DNA from: an uncultured Eubacteriales bacterium
GTDB taxonomy: Bacteria > Bacillota > Clostridia > Monoglobales > Monoglobaceae
Assembly (NCBI GenBank): GCA_900550775.1
Contig: URTH01000095.1
Location: forward strand, 1-6,846
Direction: 5' to 3'
Length of the DNA: 6,846 bases
Shown here: positions 1 to 6,608 of the stretch, piece by piece
Layout of the letters: each line of letters opens with the position of its first letter
Position numbering within the stretch: position 1 is the first letter of the stretch
Translations under genes and position numbers: made by a program
The notes under the pieces: model-generated
The model's input: only the letters and a program-made list of their open reading frames with translations
Database searches by the model: none
Told to the model about the DNA's origin: nothing

Positions 1-2314
1 GAAAACTCTTTACCTGCGGATGCTTGCGCAGCATCGACTGGATGCCGCTGCGCAGAACGCCGGTTCCCTTGCCGTGGATGATGCTGACGGTGCTAAGCCC
101 TGCCATACTGGATTCGTCCAAAAACTTATCCGTTTCCATCAGCGCCTCTTCCAGCATCATGCCGCGCAGGTCGATCTCGGTTTTGACATTGCCGCTGCGC
201 AGCGAGGACTGCTTTTGCCGCGGCGGCGTGTAAGCGTCCGGCCGCGTCTGATCCTCGTCCCCGATCAGCGTCAGATTTTCGATGCGGCTGTTGATCTTCA
301 TGATGCCGACCTGAATGGTGGCGGTGTTGTCCTTGGGGTTTATGCTCAGCACACTGCCCTTGTCTCCGATGTCATTGAGCAGTACGGCTGCGCCAAGCTT
401 TAAATTCTTGGCGGTCAGGTTGGATTTTTTGATCTGCGGTGTGCGGCTCTTGGGCGCCTTGTTTTTCTTCTTTTTCAGACCAAGCTCCCGTTTGACCTCT
501 TCCATGGCGCGCAGAACCTCGGCCTCGTCCCGCTGCTTGCGTGCGGCCTTTACCTGCGCCAAAAGGGCGTTCGTTTCCTCCTCGGCACGCTGAATCATCT
601 TGTCGGCCTTTTCTCTTGCGCGGTCGTAGATCTTGTCTTTTTGCTTTTCGATCTTTTCTTTTTCCTGTTCCAGCTGCCGTTTTAAATCGGCAATCTCCTG
701 CTGCATCTTCTGCGTTTTGAAAGAGGCCTCCTCGGTTTCCTGCCGATTCTTTTCGATGCTGCCCAAAATATCCTCAAACTGCACGTTTTCCTCCGAGAGC
801 ATCGCGCGGGAACGGTCGATAATGGCATCGGGCAGCCCCAGGCGTTTTGAGATCGCAAAGGCGTTGCTCTTTCCGGGGACGCCGACTAAGAGACGGTACG
901 TCGGGCTCAGGGTGGTGACATCAAACTCACAGGAGGCGTTCTCGACGCCCGGCGTCGCGAGGGCGTAGAGCTTTAACTCACTGTAATGGGTGGTTGCGGC
1001 AATCCTTGCGCCCTTTTCCCGCAGGCTTTCCAAAATGGCGGTCGCAAGCGCCGCGCCCTCGATCGGATCGGTGCCAGCGCCCAACTCGTCAAACAGCACC
1101 AGACAGTGATTTTTTGCCCGATCGACAATTCGCACAATGTTTTTCATGTGGGACGAAAAGGTGGAAAGGCTTTGTTCAATGCTCTGTTCATCGCCGATGT
1201 CGGCAAAAATGTCCTGAAAGACCGGCATCACGCTGCCCTCTGCCGCCGGAATGTGCAGACCGGACTGGGTCATCAGGCAAAACAGTCCCAGTGTTTTCAA
1301 AACCACGGTTTTACCGCCGGTATTCGGCCCGGTGATAATCAGCGTATCGTAGTTCTCGCCCAGGGAGACCGTGGTGGGAACAATCTTTTTGCGGTCAATC
1401 AAAGGGTGCCGCCCCTTGCGGATTTTGATGGTATCATCTTGGCTGAGGTCGGGGCAGACCGCCTTCATATCGATGGCAAGTCTTGCCTTGGCGAGGACAA
1501 AGTCCAAATGAATCAGAGTGTCAAAATTCAGCGCCAGAATTTCGGCAGCTTCGGCTGCCAGAAGGGAAAGCTCTGCCAAAATACGTTCAATTTCCGCCTT
1601 TTCGCGGATTTCCAGCTCGTGCAGCTCGTTGTTTGCGTTGACAACGCTCTCCGGCTCGATAAATACCGTGCTGCCGGAAGAAGAAATGTCATGGACAATA
1701 CCGCGCACGTCGCCGCGGTGCTCTGCTTTGACCGGAACCACGTAGCGGTTATTGCGCATGGTGACAATGGCATCCTGTAAAAATTTTTGGTAGTGGCCGG
1801 AATGAATCATGGAATCCAGGGAGGATTTGATGCGTGCGGCGGCGTTTCTCGCCTTGCGGCGAATGCTGCTAAGCTCCGCGCTGGCGCCGTCCGCCATTTC
1901 CTCCTCGGACAGGACAGAGCCGCAGATGCGTTCCTCCAGCGCTTTATCCGGGGTCAGTGATGCAATGTAGCCAAACAGCGTCCCGGTTTGTTCTTCGGTC
2001 AATACTTTTAAGGTGCGCGCGTTTTTTAAGATGCGCGCAATATTCAAAAGCTCTCCCATGCTCAGCGTACCGCCGATTTCCAGGCGTTTCAGGGACTCCT
2101 TGATGGCTGCGATCCGCAAAATTTCCGGCGCGCCGTATTTTAGAATCAGGGTCACTGCGGCATCGGTCTCGGCGAGCATCTGAGAGACAGCGCCGGGATT
2201 CTCCGATGGACAAAGCGCCGCAATGCGATCCTTGGTTTCTTCATTTTTCGCAAACGCAGAGAGCATCTCTAATATCTTGGGATATTCTAAGGTTTGCAGG
2301 GTTTTTGCTTCCAT
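1..2314 (-). CDS. mutS2: MutS2 family ATPase with C-terminal Smr domain (3' end cut by window edge)
   Basis: Translating the minus strand from the ATG at 2314-2312 gives an uninterrupted 771-codon frame to the left edge with no stop. MutS2 proteins are usually about 785-790 residues, so only about 15-20 C-terminal residues should be missing. Visible in order: a MutS core/clamp-type helical region without the N-terminal mismatch-recognition domain of MutS (about 1-300); Walker A GPNTGGKT (329-336); Walker B LVLFDEL followed by GAGTDP (405-417, D409/E410); a long Lys/Glu-rich coiled coil (about 505-625); a KOW-like segment (about 637-683); and an Smr domain with DLRG (715-718) and HGKGTG (747-752). 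The start is set by GGAGG at 2328-2324, 9 nt upstream. Family knowledge: MutS2 is not a mismatch-repair protein. It has been linked to suppression of recombination and, in Bacillus subtilis, to splitting collided ribosomes. All key motifs are intact. Which role applies here cannot be read from sequence. Confidence 0.97.
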   Translation of the reverse strand, partial: MEAKTLQTLEYPKILEMLSAFAKNEETKDRIAALCPSENPGAVSQMLAETDAAVTLILKYGAPEILRIAAIKESLKRLEIGGTLSMGELLNIARILKNARTLKVLTEEQTGTLFGYIASLTPDKALEERICGSVLSEEEMADGASAELSSIRRKARNAAARIKSSLDSMIHSGHYQKFLQDAIVTMRNNRYVVPVKAEHRGDVRGIVHDISSSGSTVFIEPESVVNANNELHELEIREKAEIERILAELSLLAAEAAEILALNFDTLIHLDFVLAKARLAIDMKAVCPDLSQDDTIKIRKGRHPLIDRKKIVPTTVSLGENYDTLIITGPNTGGKTVVLKTLGLFCLMTQSGLHIPAAEGSVMPVFQDIFADIGDEQSIEQSLSTFSSHMKNIVRIVDRAKNHCLVLFDELGAGTDPIEGAALATAILESLREKGARIAATTHYSELKLYALATPGVENASCEFDVTTLSPTYRLLVGVPGKSNAFAISKRLGLPDAIIDRSRAMLSEENVQFEDILGSIEKNRQETEEASFKTQKMQQEIADLKRQLEQEKEKIEKQKDKIYDRAREKADKMIQRAEEETNALLAQVKAARKQRDEAEVLRAMEEVKRELGLKKKKNKAPKSRTPQIKKSNLTAKNLKLGAAVLLNDIGDKGSVLSINPKDNTATIQVGIMKINSRIENLTLIGDEDQTRPDAYTPPRQKQSSLRSGNVKTEIDLRGMMLEEALMETDKFLDESSMAGLSTVSIIHGKGTGVLRSGIQSMLRKHPQVKSF

Positions 2315-2357
2315 GTATTTCTGCCTCCGTGTCGATCATATTCCAGGTTCTGTTCCT

Positions 2358-2387
2358 ATTATATACCCATCTTGCCGGATTTGTCTA
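2358..2387 (-). promoter_or_regulatory. Sigma-A-type promoter of mutS2
   Basis: Read on the minus strand, TAGACA (2387-2382) is followed after an 18-bp spacer by a perfect TATAAT (2363-2358). A start near 2351 would give a short untranslated leader of about 37 nt containing the GGAGG ribosome binding site of mutS2. The -35 matches consensus at 5 of 6 positions. Inferred from sequence only. Confidence 0.72.
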
Positions 2388-2411
2388 CACCTTTTTCCGA
2401 TTTCAGACCGT

Positions 2412-2441
2412 TTGAAACTTTGTCCGCTTTTTGCATATAAT
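2412..2441 (+). promoter_or_regulatory. Candidate distal promoter for the desulfurase-thiI-cinA operon
   Basis: TTGAAA (2412-2417), an 18-bp spacer and TATAAT (2436-2441) lie about 110 bp upstream of the desulfurase start codon. The -10 is perfect and the -35 matches 4 of 6. It lies back to back with the mutS2 promoter, the two -35 boxes being about 25 bp apart. It may act alone or in tandem with the proximal promoter at 2497-2525. Confidence 0.5.
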
Positions 2442-2496
2442 AAATTGGCGGGAATGATATTTTTACAAAATTGGGGAAAAACATGAGAAGTTGCGG

Positions 2497-2525
2497 TTGA
2501 AAACGGAAAAGAATTATGGTAAAAT
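2497..2525 (+). promoter_or_regulatory. Candidate proximal promoter for the desulfurase-thiI-cinA operon
   Basis: TTGAAA (2497-2502) and TAAAAT (2520-2525) are separated by exactly 17 bp, the optimal sigma-A spacing. A transcript starting near 2532 would have a leader of only about 22 nt before the ATG at 2554 but would keep the GGAGGAGAAGG ribosome binding site. The short leader leaves no room for a riboswitch, and no TPP-riboswitch-like element is evident upstream of the operon. Confidence 0.6.
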
Positions 2526-2553
2526 ATGAATTTAGAAGTTTGGAGGAGAAGGT

Positions 2554-3699
2554 ATGGAACGATATTTGGATAACAGCGCGACGACCCGCCCCTATGACGC
2601 GGTGACAGAAAAGGTGGCGGAGGTGATGCGGAATTGTTACGGGAATCCGTCCTCGCTGCACCGCCTTGGAATTGCGGCAGAGAAAGAGGTGCGGGCGGCA
2701 AAAGAGGCCATCGCCCGTACCCTGCATGCCGCGCCCGGCGAGATTTACTTTACCTCCGGCGGAACGGAGTCGAATAACCTGGCAATCCGCGGCGTTTGCG
2801 CCGCGGGCCGCGGACGGCATATTCTGACTACGCCGCTGGAGCATCCGGCAACCATGAACACCCTAAGCCATCTCCGGAAAAAAGGCTGGCGTGTGGATGC
2901 GGTGCCGGTACAAAGTGATGGCGTGATTTCGCTCTCCGCACTGGAAAAAATGGTGACGGCCGACACGGTTCTGTTGACGGCGATGCTGGTCAATAATGAA
3001 ATCGGATCCATCCAGCCGATTGCCAAGATGGCAAAAATATTAAAGAAAAAGAATCCGCGCGCTGTATTCCATGTAGATGCCGTACAGGGCTACGGCAAGG
3101 TTTTGTGCGACGTCAGAGAACTGGGCGTGGATCTGCTCAGCATCAGCGGCCATAAAATCCACGGCCCCAAGGGGATCGGTGTGCTTTATATCAAAAAAGG
3201 TACCAAGATCGCTCCGATTCTGTATGGCGGCGGCCAGCAGGATAATCTGCGCTCCGGGACGGAAAATGTGCCGGGGATTGCCGGGCTTGGCCTTGCGGCA
3301 GAGATTTGTCATAAAAATATGAAGGAATCCGTGCCAGAGATGGAGCGGCTGCGCCGGCGGTTAGAGCAGGGCATCATTGCAAACATCCCGAATGTCAGGA
3401 TTAACACACCCAAGGGGTGTGCGCCGCATATTTTAAATGTTTCCTTCGGCGGCGTTCGTTCCGAGGTGGTGCTGCACTCGCTGGAGAATGAGGGGATTTA
3501 TGTGTCCAGCGGCTCGGCGTGTTCCAGTCATAAAAAGGAGCCGAGTTATGTGCTGACCGCGATCGGCACTCCGCGTGAGATGATCGACGGCAGCATTCGA
3601 TTTAGCCTGTCGGAGATGAACACCGAGGAGGATATTGACGCGGCGGTGGCGGCGCTGACGGTCATTGTACCCCGGCTGCGGAAATTGAACCTGTCGTAA
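2554..3699 (+). CDS. nifS: Cysteine desulfurase, class I NifS/IscS family, likely sulfur donor for ThiI
   Basis: This 381-residue PLP enzyme converts L-cysteine to alanine and leaves a persulfide on its active-site cysteine. Visible landmarks: N-terminal LDNSATT (5-11); the phosphate-binding TSGGTE (67-72); H97, which should stack on PLP; NNEIG (147-151); HVDAVQ with D175 and Q178 contacting the cofactor; SGHK with the Schiff-base lysine K201; RSGTEN (233-238); and SSGSAC with catalytic C323 in the long loop typical of class I enzymes. The length is normal for the ThiI-associated subgroup and somewhat shorter than E. coli IscS. The ATG at 2554 has GGAGG at 2542-2546, 7 nt upstream. thiI follows after 45 bp, and no IscU or SufU scaffold is adjacent, so a dedicated role in tRNA thiolation, like Bacillus NifZ with ThiI, is more likely than general Fe-S assembly. 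That specialisation is inferred from context; family membership is secure. Confidence 0.96.
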   Translation: MERYLDNSATTRPYDAVTEKVAEVMRNCYGNPSSLHRLGIAAEKEVRAAKEAIARTLHAAPGEIYFTSGGTESNNLAIRGVCAAGRGRHILTTPLEHPATMNTLSHLRKKGWRVDAVPVQSDGVISLSALEKMVTADTVLLTAMLVNNEIGSIQPIAKMAKILKKKNPRAVFHVDAVQGYGKVLCDVRELGVDLLSISGHKIHGPKGIGVLYIKKGTKIAPILYGGGQQDNLRSGTENVPGIAGLGLAAEICHKNMKESVPEMERLRRRLEQGIIANIPNVRINTPKGCAPHILNVSFGGVRSEVVLHSLENEGIYVSSGSACSSHKKEPSYVLTAIGTPREMIDGSIRFSLSEMNTEEDIDAAVAALTVIVPRLRKLNLS

Positions 3700-3744
3700 A
3701 AAAAGCGACACAACGATGGGATACTAAGGATAGGAGTTTTAAAA

Positions 3745-4944
3745 ATGAAAAAACCGGATATTGTACTGTTAAAATATGGTGAAATTGCGCTGAAAGGGCT
3801 GAACCGCCCCATGTTTGAAAAGCGGCTTTTGAAGAATCTTGCGGCGGCGATTGCCCCGGCCGGGTCGTTTCATATCCGTAAATCACAGTCGATGATCTAT
3901 GTGGAGCCGGCGGATGAGGGCGCCGATATGGAGGATGCAATTGCGCGGATGCGCAAGGTGTTCGGTATTGTAAATATCTGTCCGGCGGTCTCCTGTGAGA
4001 AAGATATGGAAAGTATCGCACGCACCACCATTGACTGCCTTTTGGCAATGGACACGGAGGGAAAGAGCTTTAAGGTGGAGGCAAAGCGGGAGGATAAGCA
4101 GTTTCCGCTCAATTCGCCGGCGATCTGCCAGCAGATGGGTGGCTGTATCTTAAAAAATGTCAAGGGCCTCCATGTGGATGTGCATCATCCCGATATCCTT
4201 GTCCAGATCGAAATTCGGAAAAGGGCCTACATCTTTACCGAAAAATTAAGCGGCGCAGGCGGAATGCCGGTCGGCACCAACGGCAAGGCGGCGCTCTTGC
4301 TCAGCGGCGGCATCGACAGCCCGGTTGCGGGATGGATGATTGCCAAGCGCGGTGTCGCACTGGATGCAGTACACTTTCACAGCCATCCGTATACCTCGGA
4401 TCGCGCCAAGGAGAAGGTAATTCAGCTTGCAAAAATTATCTCTGCCTACACGGGGAAAATTCACCTGCATGTGGTTCCCTTTACGGATATTCAGCTTGCC
4501 ATCATTGAGCAGTGCCCCAAAAATTATCTGACCCTGATTATGCGCCGGGTGATGATGCAGATCGCGGAGCGGATTGCCGTAAAATCCGGTGCAAAGGCGT
4601 TGATTACGGGTGAGAGTATCGGACAGGTGGCCAGCCAGACCATGGAGAGCCTGGCGGTAACCGATCACGCGGTGTCGATGCCGGTGTTCCGCCCCTGTAT
4701 CGGTATGGATAAGGAAGAAATCGTGCAGATTTCCAAGAAGATAGAAACGTATGAGACATCGATCTTGCCCTATGAGGACTGCTGCACCATTTTTGTGCCC
4801 AAGCATCCGAAAACCAAGCCGACTCTGGAAGAAATTTTAGAGGCGGAAAAGTCGCTGACTGATTTGGAGTCCATGGTGCAGGCGGCGATTGACGGCGAGG
4901 AGGTTGTTGTCATTAACCCGCGGGAGGAGCTCTATGAATTTTGA
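3745..4944 (+). CDS. thiI: ThiI, tRNA 4-thiouridine synthetase (rhodanese-less form)
   Basis: The 399-residue cytoplasmic enzyme adenylates U8 of tRNA with ATP and replaces the oxygen with sulfur; in some bacteria it also passes sulfur to thiazole synthesis for thiamin. Regions seen: an N-terminal ferredoxin-like segment with KYGEIALKGLNR (10-21); a THUMP RNA-binding region (about 60-165, including KREDKQFP 114-121); and the PP-loop pyrophosphatase domain from about 175, with SGGIDSP (187-193), ITGESIGQVASQ (287-298) and the late DCC motif (C346, C347). The protein ends where the C-terminal rhodanese domain of the ~480-residue E. coli enzyme would begin, which is the usual Firmicutes arrangement. 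The upstream desulfurase is then the probable direct sulfur donor, and a DCC cysteine the probable acceptor (inference). The start has AGGAG at 3732-3736, 8 nt upstream of the ATG. The 3' end overlaps cinA by 11 bp. Confidence 0.97.
   Translation: MKKPDIVLLKYGEIALKGLNRPMFEKRLLKNLAAAIAPAGSFHIRKSQSMIYVEPADEGADMEDAIARMRKVFGIVNICPAVSCEKDMESIARTTIDCLLAMDTEGKSFKVEAKREDKQFPLNSPAICQQMGGCILKNVKGLHVDVHHPDILVQIEIRKRAYIFTEKLSGAGGMPVGTNGKAALLLSGGIDSPVAGWMIAKRGVALDAVHFHSHPYTSDRAKEKVIQLAKIISAYTGKIHLHVVPFTDIQLAIIEQCPKNYLTLIMRRVMMQIAERIAVKSGAKALITGESIGQVASQTMESLAVTDHAVSMPVFRPCIGMDKEEIVQISKKIETYETSILPYEDCCTIFVPKHPKTKPTLEEILEAEKSLTDLESMVQAAIDGEEVVVINPREELYEF
4922..4929 (+). promoter_or_regulatory. Ribosome binding site of cinA inside the thiI 3' end
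   Basis: GGGAGGAG lies within the last codons of thiI, 4 nt before the ATG at 4934 (core GGAGG 4923-4927, spacing 6 nt). It decides the cinA start: an in-frame TTG at 4889 would add 15 residues but lacks this spacing, and family members begin at the MNFEIISVGTEL-type sequence. The position within thiI predicts translational coupling. Confidence 0.85.
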
Positions 4945-6172
4945 GATCATATCGGTAGGAACCGAATTGCTGCTCGGCCAGATCGTCAATACCAATGCAC
5001 AGGCAATCAGCCGGATGCTCAGCGAACTTGGCATGAACGTATATTATACCACGGTGGTAGGCGATAACCCGGAGCGGCTGCGCGCCGCGCTGGAGATTGC
5101 AGCGTCGCGCGCCGACGGGATTATCACAACCGGCGGACTGGGGCCGACCGGCGACGATCTGACCAAGGAGACGATCGCGGACTTTTGCGGACTTCCGTGT
5201 GAGATGCATGCGGAAAGTCTTAAGCGGCTTAAGGCGCGCTTTGCCGCCGGCAAAAATCCCATGCCGGAAAATAACCTGAAACAGGTCATGATGCCAAAGG
5301 GTTGTGTAGTGCTGGATAACGATCACGGCACCGCGCCCGGTGCGGTGATTGAACACGGTAACAATACCTTTATTATGCTGCCGGGGCCGCCGCATGAGAT
5401 GGAGGCCATGCTGAAGGAGAAGGTGCGTCCTTACCTGAAGGCAAAGACGGACAGCGTGATTGATTCCAAAACGCTGCGCGTTTTTGGGATTGGCGAATCC
5501 GCCGTGGAAGAGCGGCTGCAGGAGCTGATGCGCAGCCAAAGCAACCCGACGCTTGCGCCCTATGCCAAAACCGGCGAGGTGGAGCTTCGGCTGACAGCCA
5601 AGGCGGAAAATACGGAGAAAGCCGAGGCGATGCTAATGCCGCTGGAAAAGGCGGTGCGCGATGCGCTGGGCGACGCGGTCTATGCAGAGGGTGAGGACGG
5701 GAATCTGCAAAAGACGGTGGTTTCGATGCTTTTATCGCGCGGACTGACGCTGGCAACGGCAGAAAGCTGTACCGGCGGACTGATTGCAAAAAAGATTACC
5801 GAAGTCGCCGGGGCGTCGGCGTGCTTTCAGACCGGGTTTGTGACCTATGCCAACGAGACGAAGGAAAAGCTGCTGGGCGTTTCACATGACATGTTAAAGG
5901 AATACGGCGCCGTTTCGGAACAGACGGCGCTTGCCATGAGCCTTGGCGCAAGGAAACGGTCGGGTTCCGATATCGGCGTGGGTGTGACCGGCATCGCCGG
6001 CCCCGGCGGCGGCACAGAAGAAAAACCGGTGGGGCTGGTTTATATCAGCATATCGGCGAAGGATTTTCATCAGGCGTATCGGCTTTTGCTGACCGGCGGC
6101 CGGGATATGGTGCGCGAACGTGCCGCCATGCATGTTTTGGATATGGTGCGCCGCTATCTTTTGGAGCGGTAA
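4934..6172 (+). CDS. cinA: CinA family protein: MoaB/MogA-like domain plus NMN deamidase-type domain
   Basis: This 412-residue protein is full length for two-domain CinA. The N-terminal COG1058 domain, related to molybdopterin-binding MoaB/MogA, carries VGTELLLGQIVNTNA (8-22), TTGGLGPTGDD (65-75) and LPGPPHEM (149-156). A linker region (about 170-255) contains GIGESAVE (186-192). The C-terminal CinA/PncC domain carries TAESCTGG (275-282), the GFVTYANETKEKLLGV block (301-316), YGAVSEQ (324-330) and VTGIAGPGGG (351-360). Family knowledge: the C-terminal domain hydrolyses nicotinamide mononucleotide to nicotinic acid mononucleotide for NAD recycling, and the N-terminal domain has been assigned ADP-ribose pyrophosphatase activity in some homologues. 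The name comes from competence induction in streptococci, and nothing here (no recA next to it) suggests a competence role. It is the last gene of the operon, followed 17 bp later by a terminator. Both domain signatures look intact, so both activities are possible. Confidence 0.96.
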   Translation: MNFEIISVGTELLLGQIVNTNAQAISRMLSELGMNVYYTTVVGDNPERLRAALEIAASRADGIITTGGLGPTGDDLTKETIADFCGLPCEMHAESLKRLKARFAAGKNPMPENNLKQVMMPKGCVVLDNDHGTAPGAVIEHGNNTFIMLPGPPHEMEAMLKEKVRPYLKAKTDSVIDSKTLRVFGIGESAVEERLQELMRSQSNPTLAPYAKTGEVELRLTAKAENTEKAEAMLMPLEKAVRDALGDAVYAEGEDGNLQKTVVSMLLSRGLTLATAESCTGGLIAKKITEVAGASACFQTGFVTYANETKEKLLGVSHDMLKEYGAVSEQTALAMSLGARKRSGSDIGVGVTGIAGPGGGTEEKPVGLVYISISAKDFHQAYRLLLTGGRDMVRERAAMHVLDMVRRYLLER

Positions 6173-6189
6173 AACAGACGGTTTTTCGT

Positions 6190-6226
6190 AAAAAGGGACT
6201 CTGCCTTATGGGCGGAGCCCCTTTTT
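6190..6226 (+). terminator. Intrinsic terminator of the desulfurase-thiI-cinA operon
   Basis: The arm 6190-6205 (AAAAAGGGACTCTGCC) pairs with 6211-6226 (GGCGGAGCCCCTTTTT) around a 5-nt loop. The 16-position stem has one A-C mismatch (6198/6218) and one U-G wobble (6202/6214) and ends in a five-T tract. It begins 17 bp after the cinA stop codon and separates the operon from the rRNA promoters. The flanking A and T runs mean it could also act on the other strand, but nothing in the window converges on it. Confidence 0.9.
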
Positions 6227-6238
6227 ACACAAATGTGA

Positions 6239-6272
6239 CAAAAAGCCCCATGTTTCATTCATGCGCTTTTGT
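6239..6272 (+). repeat. Second, weaker inverted repeat after the terminator
   Basis: AAAAGC (6241-6246) pairs with GCTTTT (6265-6270) and inner CATG (6249-6252) pairs with CATG (6260-6263), with a small CC/C internal loop and a 7-nt apical loop. It ends in TTTTGTG. It could serve as a back-up terminator that insulates the rrn promoters, but the stem is broken and the T tract short, so this is tentative. Confidence 0.35.
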
Positions 6273-6295
6273 GCTGAATTAAGTGAAAAAAAGGA

Positions 6296-6324
6296 TTGAC
6301 AAAGGGAGGAAAACGTGGTAGACT
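6296..6324 (+). promoter_or_regulatory. rrnP1: rRNA operon promoter P1
   Basis: TTGACA (6296-6301), 17-bp spacer, TAGACT (6319-6324). The upstream 20 bp is A-rich (GAAAAAAAGGA just before the -35), compatible with an UP element. The base seven positions after the -10 is G (6331), a suitable initiating nucleotide. It lies about 460 bp upstream of the 16S gene. Confidence 0.82.
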
Positions 6325-6344
6325 AAGTAAGTCGTTTTGAGGAA

Positions 6345-6358
6345 GGGGCGAGCGCCCC
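6345..6358 (+). other. GC-rich hairpin in the P1 transcript
   Basis: GGGGC (6345-6349), GAGC loop, GCCCC (6354-6358): a perfect 5-bp all-GC stem beginning about 14 nt after the predicted P1 start. A seven-T run (6375-6381) follows, but 16 nt away rather than directly, so it does not fit a standard terminator. It may stabilise, pause or shield the P1 transcript. Confidence 0.45.
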
Positions 6359-6394
6359 GGAAATAGTAAATTTATTTTTTTCTGCAAAAAATGC

Positions 6395-6423
6395 TTGACA
6401 AAAGCAAAAAGATGTGGTAAAGT
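6395..6423 (+). promoter_or_regulatory. rrnP2: rRNA operon promoter P2
   Basis: TTGACA (6395-6400), 17-bp spacer, TAAAGT (6418-6423), with G (6430) at the predicted +1. An AT-rich stretch (6361-6390) precedes it as a possible UP element. Its -35 is 99 bp downstream of that of P1. The spacer contains CAAAAAGATGTG, also found in P3 at the same register. Confidence 0.82.
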
Positions 6424-6529
6424 AATAAAGTTGCTGCAAAGCGGCATGAAGGTTCTTGCGAGACGTCAGGGAGTGACAAAAAACAAAAGAAACTTCAAAA
6501 AAAGGACTTGACAATCACAAAAAGATGTG
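6405..6529 (+). repeat. Direct repeat CAAAAAGATGTG within the P2 and P3 spacers
   Basis: The same 12 bases occur at 6405-6416 and 6518-6529, each beginning exactly 10 bp after the first base of TTGACA. P1 has only a loosely related AAAACGTGG at the matching place. The shared register points either to duplication of a promoter unit or to selection on the spacer sequence. Confidence 0.8.
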
Positions 6530-6536
6530 ATATACT
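6508..6536 (+). promoter_or_regulatory. rrnP3: rRNA operon promoter P3 (proximal)
   Basis: TTGACA (6508-6513), 17-bp spacer, TATACT (6531-6536; 5 of 6 match to TATAAT), with G (6543) at the predicted +1. It is preceded by a strongly A-rich segment (about 6477-6503). Of the three it has the best -10 and lies closest to the 16S gene, giving a leader of about 240 nt. Confidence 0.85.
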
Positions 6537-6577
6537 TGTCTAGCTGTCTGAGGAAGACGGAGGACAAGAAGTCCAAG

Positions 6578-6597
6578 TGATGTTTGAAAAGTAAACA
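6578..6597 (+). promoter_or_regulatory. boxA-like rRNA antitermination element
   Basis: TGATGTTTGAAAAGTAAACA resembles the TTTGAAAACTAAAC-type boxA sequences of Bacillus and Clostridia rrn operons, where NusB and ribosomal protein S10 (NusE) bind. It sits unpaired between two groups of hairpins, about 35 nt after the predicted P3 start, which is a usual leader position. The match is by eye and imperfect (G for C after the AAAA). Confidence 0.45.
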
Positions 6598-6608
6598 GTG
6601 AGAAAGCG

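Noticed and set aside
986..1780. Plus-strand open frame of 264 codons opposite mutS2
   Set aside because: It is antisense to the ATPase region of mutS2, which carries intact Walker motifs, and its translation shows no recognisable domain. High-GC third positions in the real gene readily produce such shadows.
2315..2553. Riboswitch (TPP or T-box) ahead of the desulfurase-thiI operon
   Set aside because: The leader from the proximal promoter is about 22 nt and no conserved riboswitch core or terminator/antiterminator pair is visible even from the distal promoter.
3693..3715. Inverted repeat TGTCG/CGACA around the desulfurase stop codon as a terminator
   Set aside because: The stem is only 5 bp with a 9-nt A-rich loop and no T tract follows; thiI is 45 bp downstream with no promoter of its own visible.
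4889..4934. Longer cinA start at the TTG at 4889
   Set aside because: It would add 15 residues not typical of the family, and the GGGAGGAG site at 4922-4929 is correctly spaced for the ATG at 4934.
4246..5539. Minus-strand open frames of 186 and 208 codons opposite thiI and cinA
   Set aside because: Both lie antisense to well-conserved genes, have low-complexity His/Arg-rich translations with no family signature and lack a convincing ribosome binding site.
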